DNA from: Halopolyspora algeriensis | GTDB lineage: Bacteria; Actinomycetota; Actinomycetes; Mycobacteriales; Pseudonocardiaceae | Reading direction: 5' to 3' | Assembly (NCBI RefSeq): GCF_003337235.1 | Contig: NZ_QPJC01000001.1 | Span: 154,824-218,823, forward strand | Length of the DNA: 64,000 nt | In this document: one piece after another, positions 26,497 to 34,151 of the stretch | How the letters are laid out: the number at the start of each line of letters is the position of its first letter | Position numbering within the stretch: the stretch's first letter is position 1 | Translations under genes and position numbers: made by a program | Notes under the pieces: model-generated | Told to the model about the DNA's origin: nothing | The model's input: the letters and a program-made list of their open reading frames with translations, nothing else | Databases searched by the model: none

Positions 26497-28097
26497 TACT
26501 GGATCTCCCATTCGATAGCGGGGGCGTTCACGCGTGGACTGTCCAGCTCGGACAGCCGTCGAAGTCCCTGCAGGAACGCGAACAGCCCCTCGTTGCTCCA
26601 CGCTACGTCGGCCGACAGCTCGGTGAGCAGCTCGCGGTCCATGCTGGAGAACTGCTGGAGCTTGCTCGACTCCCAGTTGGCCTCCACCTGGCCGCCGAAG
26701 CGCTGCCAGAACTCCTCGTCATGGATGACGATCAGGCTGGCGAACTCGTAGTTGCCGCTGACGAGGTTCAGACCGAGCCCGGTGCACTCCATGGCCCACT
26801 GGCCGTTCTCGCTGTTCTCGGTCAGCCACCGCATCGGCTCAGACAGCCTGCTCGGGTGCATCGGGTCGGCGCTGCGCTGCGGCGAGACCGTGTTGTCGAC
26901 GTCATCCCGCCCGAAGAGCTCTTCCTCCATCTCCCGCTGAAGCGTGGCGCCGAGCTGGGTGTCCTCGCGCTGGTCGATGAGCGGTTCGTGGAACGACTTC
27001 GGGATCGGCGCCAGTCGCCGCGACGCGTTCAGCACGTGGCCGCCCCGCTCCTGGACCAGGAGCACGTAGTCAGCAGGGCGACGTCCCCGCGCCGGGCGAG
27101 CGATCGCACACAGCGCCAGTGGACCACCAGCACAGAGACGCCCACGGGTGTTGAGCACGGCTGCAGCGTCAGGAAGGTAGTGGTCACGCAGCGGGAGATG
27201 CCCGGGGCGTGTTGAGCGGCCCTCCGCGATCGCGTCGACCATTTCGCCTTCGAGGAGATCCATGGTCAGTGCGTATTGCACGAACTCGGTCATCCCGAAC
27301 GAGCCGCCGAGCTTGCCCGGTCTGACGTCGACATCGAGCAGCCGGTACAGGGAGGCGTTGACCAGGCGGGTTTCTTCTTCTAGCGTCTCGGCGATCCGTT
27401 GGATGGCCTGATCGGTCGTGAACTCGTCCAGTGCGGCGCCGTACTCGGGCGCCATGCGCTCCAGGTCGAGTTGGTCATGGTCCGGCGTGAGCGGGCACCG
27501 CAGATCCAACCAGTCCGAGCTGGTGAACACGCTGGTGATCGCGCTCTGGGTGTCTTCGATTCGTGCGGTATAGGTGCCCCATCCCGCCAGCGCCCCCGCG
27601 TAGTAGCTCGTGAGGGCTTCCGCGAGCTGATGCTGGTCCACCCGACCGCGGCGAGCTCGCCGGTCGCGCAGTTCGTGCGGTGCCAACGCAGCGAGACGGG
27701 CAAGTACCTCCTTGCGAGCGGCCCCACTGGACCAGCCTGCCTCCCGTTCTACCCAGTCGAGCGCTGCGCCGATGCTCGGGTCGGCACTGAGTCGGCGTTC
27801 TGCCTCCGCCGTATCGCGTTCAGCATGGCCTTCACCCGCATCGGCCGGGGCTGCTTCCCCCTCGCTTGTCCCCAGGAGCAGGGAAAAGCGTGCCTTGACC
27901 GGATCGGGTGCCTGATACAGCACGGTGTCGAGGGCTTGTTGTAGCTCGCTGCCCGGCTCGGATTCGGTGTTCTCCTTCCACTTCGCAACGGTCCGCACGG
28001 CCGTTCCGAGCCGCTCCGCGAAGGCTTCGTTGGTCAGTCTCAGCGCCCGTTGAAGCGCATTGGCTCGTCCACCCGTCCAGACGTCGACCACGTCCAC
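26496..28097 (-). CDS. XRE-type HTH protein with C-terminal Nudix-like domain (AICE regulator)
   Basis: 533 residues from GTG 28097. The N-terminus is a helix-turn-helix (ALRLTNEAFAERLGTAVRTVAKW). The middle region is helical with no recognised motif. The C-terminal third has VLLVQERGGHVLNASRR and LGATLQREMEEELFGRDD, a Nudix-box-like REMEEEL helix. Proteins pairing HTH and Nudix domains occur in AICEs as regulators of transfer or replication; nucleotide binding is possible but the box is imperfect. Tandem AGTGCACT palindromes lie just upstream of its start. Confidence 0.7.
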   Translation of the reverse strand: MDVVDVWTGGRANALQRALRLTNEAFAERLGTAVRTVAKWKENTESEPGSELQQALDTVLYQAPDPVKARFSLLLGTSEGEAAPADAGEGHAERDTAEAERRLSADPSIGAALDWVEREAGWSSGAARKEVLARLAALAPHELRDRRARRGRVDQHQLAEALTSYYAGALAGWGTYTARIEDTQSAITSVFTSSDWLDLRCPLTPDHDQLDLERMAPEYGAALDEFTTDQAIQRIAETLEEETRLVNASLYRLLDVDVRPGKLGGSFGMTEFVQYALTMDLLEGEMVDAIAEGRSTRPGHLPLRDHYLPDAAAVLNTRGRLCAGGPLALCAIARPARGRRPADYVLLVQERGGHVLNASRRLAPIPKSFHEPLIDQREDTQLGATLQREMEEELFGRDDVDNTVSPQRSADPMHPSRLSEPMRWLTENSENGQWAMECTGLGLNLVSGNYEFASLIVIHDEEFWQRFGGQVEANWESSKLQQFSSMDRELLTELSADVAWSNEGLFAFLQGLRRLSELDSPRVNAPAIEWEIQ

Positions 28098-28119
28098 CGG
28101 CGCACGCTCCCGTCAACCG

Positions 28120-28138
28120 AGTGCACTGTGAGTGCACT
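28120..28138 (-). promoter_or_regulatory. Tandem AGTGCACT operator sites
   Basis: Two perfect AGTGCACT palindromes start at 28120 and 28131, 11 bp apart (one helical turn), with a degenerate third near 28142, 23 bp before the XRE/Nudix start. Similar GTGCAC sequence recurs at 28633-28640 before the GntR gene. Confidence 0.6.
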
Positions 28139-28247
28139 GCTGGTGCATCGCTGGTTCATCATATTTCCGCAGGTCACAGGGTTGAATTACTGGTGTCAGT
28201 CAGAAGCGGACACCAGGAGGGCCACAGTGACCAACCCGCCAGCCGAG

Positions 28248-28598
28248 TCACCGATCAGCTTCGGACTGGGCTTGCTCGACAGCCTCGACACGCACCCGAA
28301 GCTCCCGCACTTCGTCCCGGATTGCCTGAAGCTCGGACGTCTCCTCGCCGGCGGCGAGGTCTTCCGGCTTGGCGTTGACGAACGTTCCACGGCCGCTCAC
28401 CGAGGTCAGGACCCCTTCGTGCTGGAGCTTCTTGACCGCAACGTGAACGGTCAGCTCGGCAACGCCGTACTCGTCCGCCAGCGAGCGCAGAGACGGAAGC
28501 TTCTCCCCAACCTGCACGTCACCAGCCGTGATCTTCCGGCGTAGGTCGTCCTCGATCTGTGCGCTCAGCGGCTGAGCGCTCTGCTGGTTGATCGGCAC
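28248..28598 (-). CDS. GntR-family regulator (KorSA-like)
   Basis: A short 116-residue regulator. The N-terminal winged helix has IEDDLRRKITAGDVQVGEKL, SLRSLADEYGVAELTVHVAV and VLTSVSGRGTFVN, typical of GntR. The C-terminus is only a coiled helix, as in the small KorSA-type repressors of AICEs that limit tra-gene expression. It is divergent from the transfer genes, with operator-like repeats in the shared promoter region. Confidence 0.85.
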   Translation of the reverse strand: MPINQQSAQPLSAQIEDDLRRKITAGDVQVGEKLPSLRSLADEYGVAELTVHVAVKKLQHEGVLTSVSGRGTFVNAKPEDLAAGEETSELQAIRDEVRELRVRVEAVEQAQSEADR

Positions 28599-28628
28599 AT
28601 CGCCAGATTAACCCGAACCACCCTAGCC

Positions 28629-28712
28629 GCACTAGTGCACCGCAAACGAAGACTTGACATCATGCGCACTAATGCGCATTAATGTGCCTCAGTTGAACGA
28701 TAGGAGTCAGCA
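28629..28712 (+). promoter_or_regulatory. Transfer-operon promoter with GntR-operator-like repeats
   Basis: The palindrome GCACTAGTGC (28629-28638), the -35 TTGACA (28654-28659) and the repeated TGCGCAYTAATG motif (28663-28684) overlap the spacer and -10 (CATTAA). AGGAG precedes ATG 28713. This fits KorSA-type repression of the transfer operon. Confidence 0.6.
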
Positions 28713-28991
28713 ATGCGTAAGAACACCGAGACAGGCAGCGCCCCCATCGAGGAGCCCATGGACGGCGAGCGCGCTGCATTGGCTACGGACTGCCTCGCCA
28801 TGAAACTCGAACTCAACGTCATCGACGCCGAGAGTGCCGTACTGGAGTCGGAAGCCCTGGGCGTCACGGATGCCGTCGCAATGCGACGGCTGGATCGTGC
28901 CCGTGGCGAGCTACGCAAGCTCTTGGCTCAGCGGCAGAGGGCTCGCGCGCTCTCCAGTACTTCGCGGCCCATCGATGGGGATGCGGCATGA
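28713..28991 (+). CDS. Small hypothetical AICE protein
   Basis: 92 residues, mostly helical and charged (LAMKLELNVIDAESAVLESE, then RRLDRARGELRKLLAQRQRA), with no membrane segment. ATAGGAG lies 6 bp before the ATG. First gene of the rightward AICE operon; its stop overlaps the next start (ATGA). Function unknown. Confidence 0.7.
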   Translation: MRKNTETGSAPIEEPMDGERAALATDCLAMKLELNVIDAESAVLESEALGVTDAVAMRRLDRARGELRKLLAQRQRARALSSTSRPIDGDAA

Positions 28992-29071
28992 CTCGCCGGG
29001 CTGACGCCTCTGACCCGCCGCTTTCCGCGCAGATCTCGGTGTTGTTTGTCCTGATTGGAGTGCCGCTGTGA
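28988..29071 (+). CDS. Small coupled ORF (27 residues)
   Basis: ATG overlaps the upstream stop (ATGA) and its stop overlaps the next GTG start (GTGA). It encodes MTRRADASDPP then a short hydrophobic end (VLFVLIGVPL). Either a tiny membrane peptide or a translational bridge between its neighbours. Confidence 0.45.
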   Translation: MTRRADASDPPLSAQISVLFVLIGVPL

Positions 29072-29283
29072 TTACTTACAACGTTCTCGTGGCCATCGTG
29101 ATCGCCATCTTGTTGTTGGCCCGACGTCGGATGGATTGGACTCAGCTCATCGGTGGGATGGCTCTGGGCTTTTTGCTGCTGCCCACGGTCGTCGGGCAGC
29201 CGATGGCCGAGGTGACCCACACGTTTGCCACCGCGATCACCACCGCCGCCAACGGCGTGCTGGCCGATCTGGGGATCAGTTGA
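29068..29283 (+). CDS. Small AICE membrane protein
   Basis: 71 residues from GTG 29068, preceded by GGAG. Two hydrophobic helices (VLVAIVIAILLLA and LIGGMALGFLLLPTVVG) enclose a short Arg-rich loop. Position in the transfer operon suggests a spread (Spd) type role; no family is recognised with certainty. Confidence 0.7.
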   Translation: MITYNVLVAIVIAILLLARRRMDWTQLIGGMALGFLLLPTVVGQPMAEVTHTFATAITTAANGVLADLGIS

Positions 29284-29378
29284 GCCCCCGTGTGCCCCGG
29301 CCCGGCAGTCATTCCGCCAAGAACTCGCTGCCGGACCGGGCTCCCCACCACCCGATGAGCAGTAAGGAGACCTCCAGC

Positions 29379-29624
29379 ATGACCACCACACCCGCTGATG
29401 GCCACACCACCCCGCCCGTTCGGATGCGGCGGTATCCGGTGGCCCATACCGATCACGATCCGCGGTTCACGACCGGCCTGGTCCTCGACGTCGCCCGAGT
29501 GCTGGAGCAGCACGGGTATCCGGGGTTTCGCGGGCCGTTCGCCGCCGACAACGCCGCCGACCTGGTCGAGCTGCAACAGGCCCTGCTCGCGTTTCTCTAC
29601 ACCGGTGGGGGCGAGTCGGCATGA
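29379..29624 (+). CDS. Small hypothetical AICE protein
   Basis: 81 residues, soluble. VLDVARVLEQHGYPGFRG and LVELQQALLAFLYTGG look helical. AAGGAG precedes ATG 29379. Its last codons overlap the start of the next gene by 4 bp. Similar small proteins sit just before the DUF2637/TraB genes in other AICEs, but no function is known. Confidence 0.7.
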   Translation: MTTTPADGHTTPPVRMRRYPVAHTDHDPRFTTGLVLDVARVLEQHGYPGFRGPFAADNAADLVELQQALLAFLYTGGGESA

Positions 29625-30544
29625 GCGCTCCCACCACGTCCCGCAGCGCGTATCCGGTCTCGGTCGATGAACTGTTGCCGCAGGCGCGCGAGCTGGCCGA
29701 CACGCTCGGCGGTGTCCCCTCGCGCAACCGGTTGATGAGTGAGTTCCGCATCGGGGCGAAAAAGGCCACCACCCTGCGCGAGGCCCTCGAGGCCAGCCCC
29801 GCCGCCCCAGGCGAGTCCCACGCCGCCAAGTCCGGCAGCGGGGCGGGTCCGGTCCGGCTGCACCTGGTGCCGGATACCACCGAGCCCGAGCAGTCCGGGG
29901 CGGATGCGGCTCCGGTCGATCCGCCGACCGAGCCGCTCCCGGTGGTGGCCGCACCGGAGCCGGTCGAACCCGCCGGTGCGGCGGCTCCGAGTCCGGCACC
30001 GAACACCGACACAACAGCGGCGACCCCGGAGGCCTCGGAGCCGGTGAGCATGCCCACGAACCCAGGCACGAGCCCGGCGTCTGCGCCGCAGCGGGCGGGG
30101 CGGGTTCCGGCCGCGTGGCCGGTGTTGCTGTTGGCGCTGCCGGCGTTTGTGGCGATCTGGTCCGGCTGGGTCGGGCTGGGCTCGCTGACCGGGTTCGGCA
30201 TGGTCCGCCCGCTGCCCGGGATCTGGGACTCGCTGCAGATCAATACCGCGATCACGTTGCCGATCGGGGTGGAGACCTATGCCGCCTACGCCCTGCGGGT
30301 CTGGCTGTCCGGCGCGGTGCCGGACCAGGCGCGGCGCTTCGCCAAGTGGTCGGCGCTGGGCTCGCTCGCGCTCGGCGCGCTGGGCCAGATCGCCTACCAC
30401 CTCATGACCGCCGCCGACATCACCGCCGCCCCGTGGTGGATCACCACCGCTGTGTCCTGCCTGCCCGTGGCCGTGCTCGGCATGGGCGCAGCCCTGACGC
30501 ATCTGCTTCGCAGTCCCGCCGCCCACGAGGAGGCGCACCGATGA
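29621..30544 (+). CDS. DUF2637-like AICE membrane protein
   Basis: 307 residues. The N-terminal helical region (residues 10-60, ARELADTLGGVPSRNRLMSE) resembles a DNA-binding helix-turn-helix. A Pro/Ala-rich linker of about 85 residues follows, then four hydrophobic segments (VLLLALPAFVAIWSGWVGLG; ITLPIGVETYAAYALRVWLS; the rest near the C-terminus). The DUF2637-like membrane domain usually precedes the TraB/FtsK gene in AICEs and is linked to plasmid spread. Stop and next start overlap (ATGA). Confidence 0.75.
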   Translation: MSAPTTSRSAYPVSVDELLPQARELADTLGGVPSRNRLMSEFRIGAKKATTLREALEASPAAPGESHAAKSGSGAGPVRLHLVPDTTEPEQSGADAAPVDPPTEPLPVVAAPEPVEPAGAAAPSPAPNTDTTAATPEASEPVSMPTNPGTSPASAPQRAGRVPAAWPVLLLALPAFVAIWSGWVGLGSLTGFGMVRPLPGIWDSLQINTAITLPIGVETYAAYALRVWLSGAVPDQARRFAKWSALGSLALGALGQIAYHLMTAADITAAPWWITTAVSCLPVAVLGMGAALTHLLRSPAAHEEAHR

Positions 30545-32805
30545 TCAACCAGCACTCCGAGCACCACGATCACGAGTACGACGACCACCGCGACGAGCAG
30601 CGTGCCGAGCCCGGCGAGCATGCCCGCGTCTACGAGTTCCCCAGCAAGCGGGAGGACTCCACACAGGACAAGACCGACTACGAGCGCAACGGGGGCACTG
30701 CCGAGTCCGCCGAGAGGGACACGGCCGGTGAGGTGCTCGAGGGCGAACTCGTCGACGAGGACGAGCAGAACATCACGTCCCAGGTGGACCCGCCGGAGTC
30801 CGGTCGGGGGCCGTCGTTCTGGGAACGGCTCAACCAGGCCGAGCGCCGAGCGATCCTGCCGACCTGGCTGTCCTCACGGAACCAGCTTTCCCAAGCGGCC
30901 AAGTGGGCGGGCGGGCATTACGCGCACGCCGCCGGGTATCACGCGGCCCGCTGCCCGGTCTACGCCGCGAAGCTCGCGAGCCAGGCTCCACGCGGTACGG
31001 CTCGGATCATCTCGGGCACGGCCCGGTGGGTGTTCGATGCCGAAGGCCAGCCCCTGCGTAGCGCTGCGGCACGCAGGGAGGATGCGGCCGAGTATCTGCG
31101 GCTGACCACCCAGCGCGACGCCCGGGTACGCACCCGCCTGGCGTTGACGCTGCCAGTGCTGCTGGGCGGACTACCGCTGACCGTGTTCCTCGTAACCGGG
31201 CTGCCCATGCTGCTGACCGGGGCAGTCATGGCCGGCCTGGTGTTGGCCCTCGGTGCGGCCGGCGGGCATCGGGACAAACCGGTCGTGCCGGGCCGCGCGG
31301 TGGTCTCCACCCAGGTGGCCAAGCTGACCAGCGACATCGTCGAACGCGCCCTGGCCTCGCTCGGCATCGCCGAAATCAACAAGGTCATGGGCCCCCGCGG
31401 TTCGGGCATCGCCTTCCCGAAACCCATCACCCGCGACGGACCCGGGTGGCGGGCCGACATCGACCTGCCGCACGGCGTCACGGTGCCCGACATCGTCGAG
31501 CGCCGCGAGAAGCTCGCCTCCGGGCTGCGCCGCCCGCTTGGCTGCGTGTGGCCGGAATCCGACGGCACCGAACACGCCGGACGGCTCGTGCTGTGGGTCG
31601 GTGATCAGGACATGGCCCAGGCCAAACAACCCGCCTGGCCCCTACTCAAGAAGGGCACCGCCGACCTGTTCCAACCCGTCCCGTTCGGCACCGACCAACG
31701 CGGCAGGCCCGTCGCGATCACGCTGATGTATGCCAACCTGCTCATCGGCGCCATGCCGGGCGTGGGCAAGACGTTCGCGCTGCGGGTGCTGCTGCTGGCC
31801 GCCGCGCTGGATGCCCGCGCCGAGATGCGGATCTTTGAGCTCAAGGGCACCGGCGACCTCGAAAGCCTGGAGAAGGTCGCGCACCACTACGGCTCGGGCC
31901 CGGATGACGGCACCGTCGAGGCCACCCTCGAATCGCTGCGGGAGGTCTACCAGGACCTGGAAAAGCGCGCGGCCACCATCACCCGGCTGGCCCGGGAGAA
32001 CAAGGCTCTGGTGCCGGAGAACAAGGTCACCCCCGAACTCGCCGCACGCAGCGACCTCGGGCTGCACCCGCTGGTCGTGGCCGTCGACGAGTGCCAGGAA
32101 CTGTTCTCCCATCCCGAGTTCGGCAAAGAGGCTGGCGAACTGGCCACGGCCATCATCAAACGCGGCCGGGCGCTGGGCGTGATCCTGATCCTGGCCACCC
32201 AACGCCCGGACAAGGACAGCCTGCCCACCGGGGTGTCCGCCAACGTCGGCATCCGGTTCTGCCTGCGGGTGATGGGCCAGATGGAAAACGACATGGTCTT
32301 GGGCACCTCGATGTACAAAAACGGTGTCCGGGCGTCCACGTTCACCGCCAAGGACAAGGGCATCGGCTACCTCGTCGGCAACGCCGACGACCCGCAGATC
32401 GCCCGCTCGGCCTACGTGGACAACCCCGCCGCCGACGCCATCACCGACCGCGCCCGCGCCGCCCGGCACGCCGCCGGCACCCTGTCCGGCCACGCCCTCG
32501 GCCAAACCACCACCGACCGCAAACCCGACACCCTCCCCGAGGACCTGCTCAGCCTGCTCGGCCCGGACGAGGACAAGGTCTGGACCGAAACCGCCGCCAC
32601 CCGACTCGCACAGACGTGGCCCGAGACCTACGGCAGCTACACCGCCGACCAACTCACCGCCGCCCTCAAACCCCACGGGATCAAGACCAACCGGCAAGTG
32701 TGGGGCACCGACGAGCACGGCCACGGCCGCAACCGCCGCGGCTTCCACCGCGCCGACCTCGCCAAAATTGTTGCGGAGCGTAACCGCAAACGCGAGGCCG
32801 GATAA
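30541..32805 (+). CDS. FtsK/SpoIIIE-type conjugal DNA translocase (TraB/TraSA-like)
   Basis: 754 residues from ATG 30541. Order: acidic, disordered N-terminus; hydrophobic pair at about 200-245 (LPVLLGGLPLTVFLVTGLP, then LLTGAVMAGLVLALGAAGG); a pre-motor domain with ITRDGPGWRADIDLPHGVTV; Walker A GAMPGVGKT (about 405) and Walker B PLVVAVDECQELF (about 510); ATQRPDKDSLPTG; and a C-terminal winged-helix region for DNA recognition. These proteins form a hexameric pore that moves double-stranded DNA between hyphae, so no relaxase is needed. CTAG-rich repeats just downstream are the candidate recognition sites. Confidence 0.9.
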   Translation: MINQHSEHHDHEYDDHRDEQRAEPGEHARVYEFPSKREDSTQDKTDYERNGGTAESAERDTAGEVLEGELVDEDEQNITSQVDPPESGRGPSFWERLNQAERRAILPTWLSSRNQLSQAAKWAGGHYAHAAGYHAARCPVYAAKLASQAPRGTARIISGTARWVFDAEGQPLRSAAARREDAAEYLRLTTQRDARVRTRLALTLPVLLGGLPLTVFLVTGLPMLLTGAVMAGLVLALGAAGGHRDKPVVPGRAVVSTQVAKLTSDIVERALASLGIAEINKVMGPRGSGIAFPKPITRDGPGWRADIDLPHGVTVPDIVERREKLASGLRRPLGCVWPESDGTEHAGRLVLWVGDQDMAQAKQPAWPLLKKGTADLFQPVPFGTDQRGRPVAITLMYANLLIGAMPGVGKTFALRVLLLAAALDARAEMRIFELKGTGDLESLEKVAHHYGSGPDDGTVEATLESLREVYQDLEKRAATITRLARENKALVPENKVTPELAARSDLGLHPLVVAVDECQELFSHPEFGKEAGELATAIIKRGRALGVILILATQRPDKDSLPTGVSANVGIRFCLRVMGQMENDMVLGTSMYKNGVRASTFTAKDKGIGYLVGNADDPQIARSAYVDNPAADAITDRARAARHAAGTLSGHALGQTTTDRKPDTLPEDLLSLLGPDEDKVWTETAATRLAQTWPETYGSYTADQLTAALKPHGIKTNRQVWGTDEHGHGRNRRGFHRADLAKIVAERNRKREAG

Positions 32806-32814
32806 CCCAGCAGG

Positions 32815-32972
32815 CCCGCTAGACCTAGCAGCCCTACCCGCTAGACCTAGCGGCCCCGCTAGCACCCCCACACCGAACCTGCCCAGCGCCCTAGCCGCTA
32901 GCGCGCTGCGAGCCGACCTGTCCCAAAAACCCTGGCAGGAGGCCCATGACCCCCACCCTGAGCCCGCTAGCC
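32815..32972. repeat. clt-like repeat cluster behind the translocase gene
   Basis: CCCGCTAGACCTAGC occurs twice, at 32815-32829 and 32837-32851 (22-bp period). Shorter CCGCTAGC copies follow at 32856-32863, 32895-32902 and 32964-32971. TraB-type translocases bind short repeats (clt) in this position, so this may be the transfer locus. Confidence 0.6.
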
Positions 32973-33206
32973 ACCCTCGCCATCGCTGCCCTGGTCATCA
33001 CGCTCGGTTACTTTGCCACGTGCGTGATCTGGCCCTTCAAACCCTGCAAAACCTGCCACGGCACCGGCAAACGCCACGCCCGCATCGTGACCGCCTTCCG
33101 CCTGTGCACCCGCTGCCAGGGCACCGGACGCCGCATCCGCATCGGACGCCACCTCTACAACCGCACCACCAGCCACCGCCGACGCCGCCGCACCCGCCAC
33201 CGCTGA
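32946..33206 (+). CDS. Small membrane protein with DnaJ-like zinc ribbon
   Basis: 86 residues. A hydrophobic helix (LATLAIAALVITLGYFATCV) is followed by CKTCHGTGK and CTRCQGTGR, two CxxCxGTG repeats as in DnaJ zinc fingers, and a very basic Arg/His tail that may contact nucleic acid. GGAGG precedes the ATG. The 5' end overlaps the last of the CTAG repeats. Probable accessory of transfer; function unknown. Confidence 0.7.
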   Translation: MTPTLSPLATLAIAALVITLGYFATCVIWPFKPCKTCHGTGKRHARIVTAFRLCTRCQGTGRRIRIGRHLYNRTTSHRRRRRTRHR

Positions 33207-33225
33207 CCCACCAGGGAGGAGCCCC

Positions 33226-33408
33226 ATGTCTGCACCCATGCACATCACCCCGGACACCGTCCGCGCCGACTTGGCCGCGATGGGCCTGATGAGTGTCCGG
33301 GCCTTCTGCGGCAAGAAGCTCAAGCCCGGCGAGGGCGCAGCCCGCAACGCCCCGCTGTGCCCGCGCTGCTACCGCAAGGCCGGCTGGACCTACGACAAGC
33401 GCCACTGA
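33226..33408 (+). CDS. Small Cys-containing AICE protein
   Basis: 60 residues: a helical first half (PDTVRADLAAMGLMSVRAF) then FCGKK and LCPRCYRKAGW, three Cys that could bind zinc. AGGAGG precedes the ATG. Short proteins of this kind are frequent between tra and rep in AICEs. Function unknown. Confidence 0.7.
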   Translation: MSAPMHITPDTVRADLAAMGLMSVRAFCGKKLKPGEGAARNAPLCPRCYRKAGWTYDKRH

Positions 33409-33489
33409 CCAACCCCAGCAAGAAGGCCCCGCCCGTCCACCTACCAATCGCGGCGGGCGGGGCCCCTACCTCACTCGGAGGCACCTTCC

Positions 33490-34098
33490 ATGTTCGCAGA
33501 ACTCTCGACGCTGCTGGGCACCGCCGGATGGGCGATCATCGCCACCACCGCCGCGTGCCTGTATCGCCGCCGGTTGCACACCGACCCGCTGACCGGGCTC
33601 GGCAACCGCCAAGCCCTGCACCGCACCGCCCGGCGAGAGCGATTCACCCGCAGCCTCGTCGGACTGCTCATGGTCGATCTCGACCAGTTCAAGGCCATCA
33701 ACGACACCCACGGCCACGACTTCGGCAACAAAGTCCTGGCCGCCGTGGCCACCCAACTCGCCACCGCCACGAAACCCGGCGAGCTGGCCGTACGACTGCA
33801 CGGCGACGAGTTCGCCCTCTGGCTCGGCCCCATCCCCACCACGACCGCCGCCGAACAGCGCGCCGAGAGCGTGGCCGCCGCCCTGGCCGAACCGATCCGG
33901 GTTGACGGGCACCGCCTGACCGTGCTCGGCAGCGTCGGACTCGCCACCGCCCCCGCCAGCACCCCACTGGCCGAGCTGCTCGGCCACGCCGACGCGCACA
34001 TGTACCAGGTCAAAGCCACCCACCGCCTGACCGTGCTGCCCACCGGCCAGGCACAGCGCACCCGCGACCAGCACACCCCCGGAGGTGAGGCCGCGTGA
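33490..34098 (+). CDS. Diguanylate cyclase encoded on the AICE
   Basis: 202 residues. An N-terminal hydrophobic helix (GTAGWAIIATTAACL) precedes a full-length GGDEF domain: DPLTGLGNRQALHRTARRER, GLLMVDLDQFKAINDTHGHD and the active-site motif RLHGDEFAL (HGDEF, an accepted variant). No RxxD inhibitory site is visible before the motif. It should make c-di-GMP from GTP at the membrane. Its GTGA stop/start overlap with a mini-ORF links it to the primase gene. Confidence 0.88.
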   Translation: MFAELSTLLGTAGWAIIATTAACLYRRRLHTDPLTGLGNRQALHRTARRERFTRSLVGLLMVDLDQFKAINDTHGHDFGNKVLAAVATQLATATKPGELAVRLHGDEFALWLGPIPTTTAAEQRAESVAAALAEPIRVDGHRLTVLGSVGLATAPASTPLAELLGHADAHMYQVKATHRLTVLPTGQAQRTRDQHTPGGEAA

Positions 34099-34151
34099 TC
34101 GAGCTACGTCTGCACGCCACACCCCGCACCGACCAGGAGGCCACCCGATGA
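34095..34151 (+). CDS. 18-residue mini-cistron linking diguanylate cyclase and primase genes
   Basis: GTG 34095 overlaps the upstream stop and TGA 34149-34151 overlaps the next ATG. It has its own strong ribosome site (GGAGGTGAGG). It encodes IELRLHATPRTDQEATR after the initiator. It may serve translational coupling rather than make a functional peptide. Confidence 0.35.
   Translation: MIELRLHATPRTDQEATR

Noticed and set aside
29597..32871. Long minus-strand frames across the AICE tra genes
   Set aside because: Antisense of the DUF2637-like and FtsK-like genes, which have clear motifs and coupled starts.
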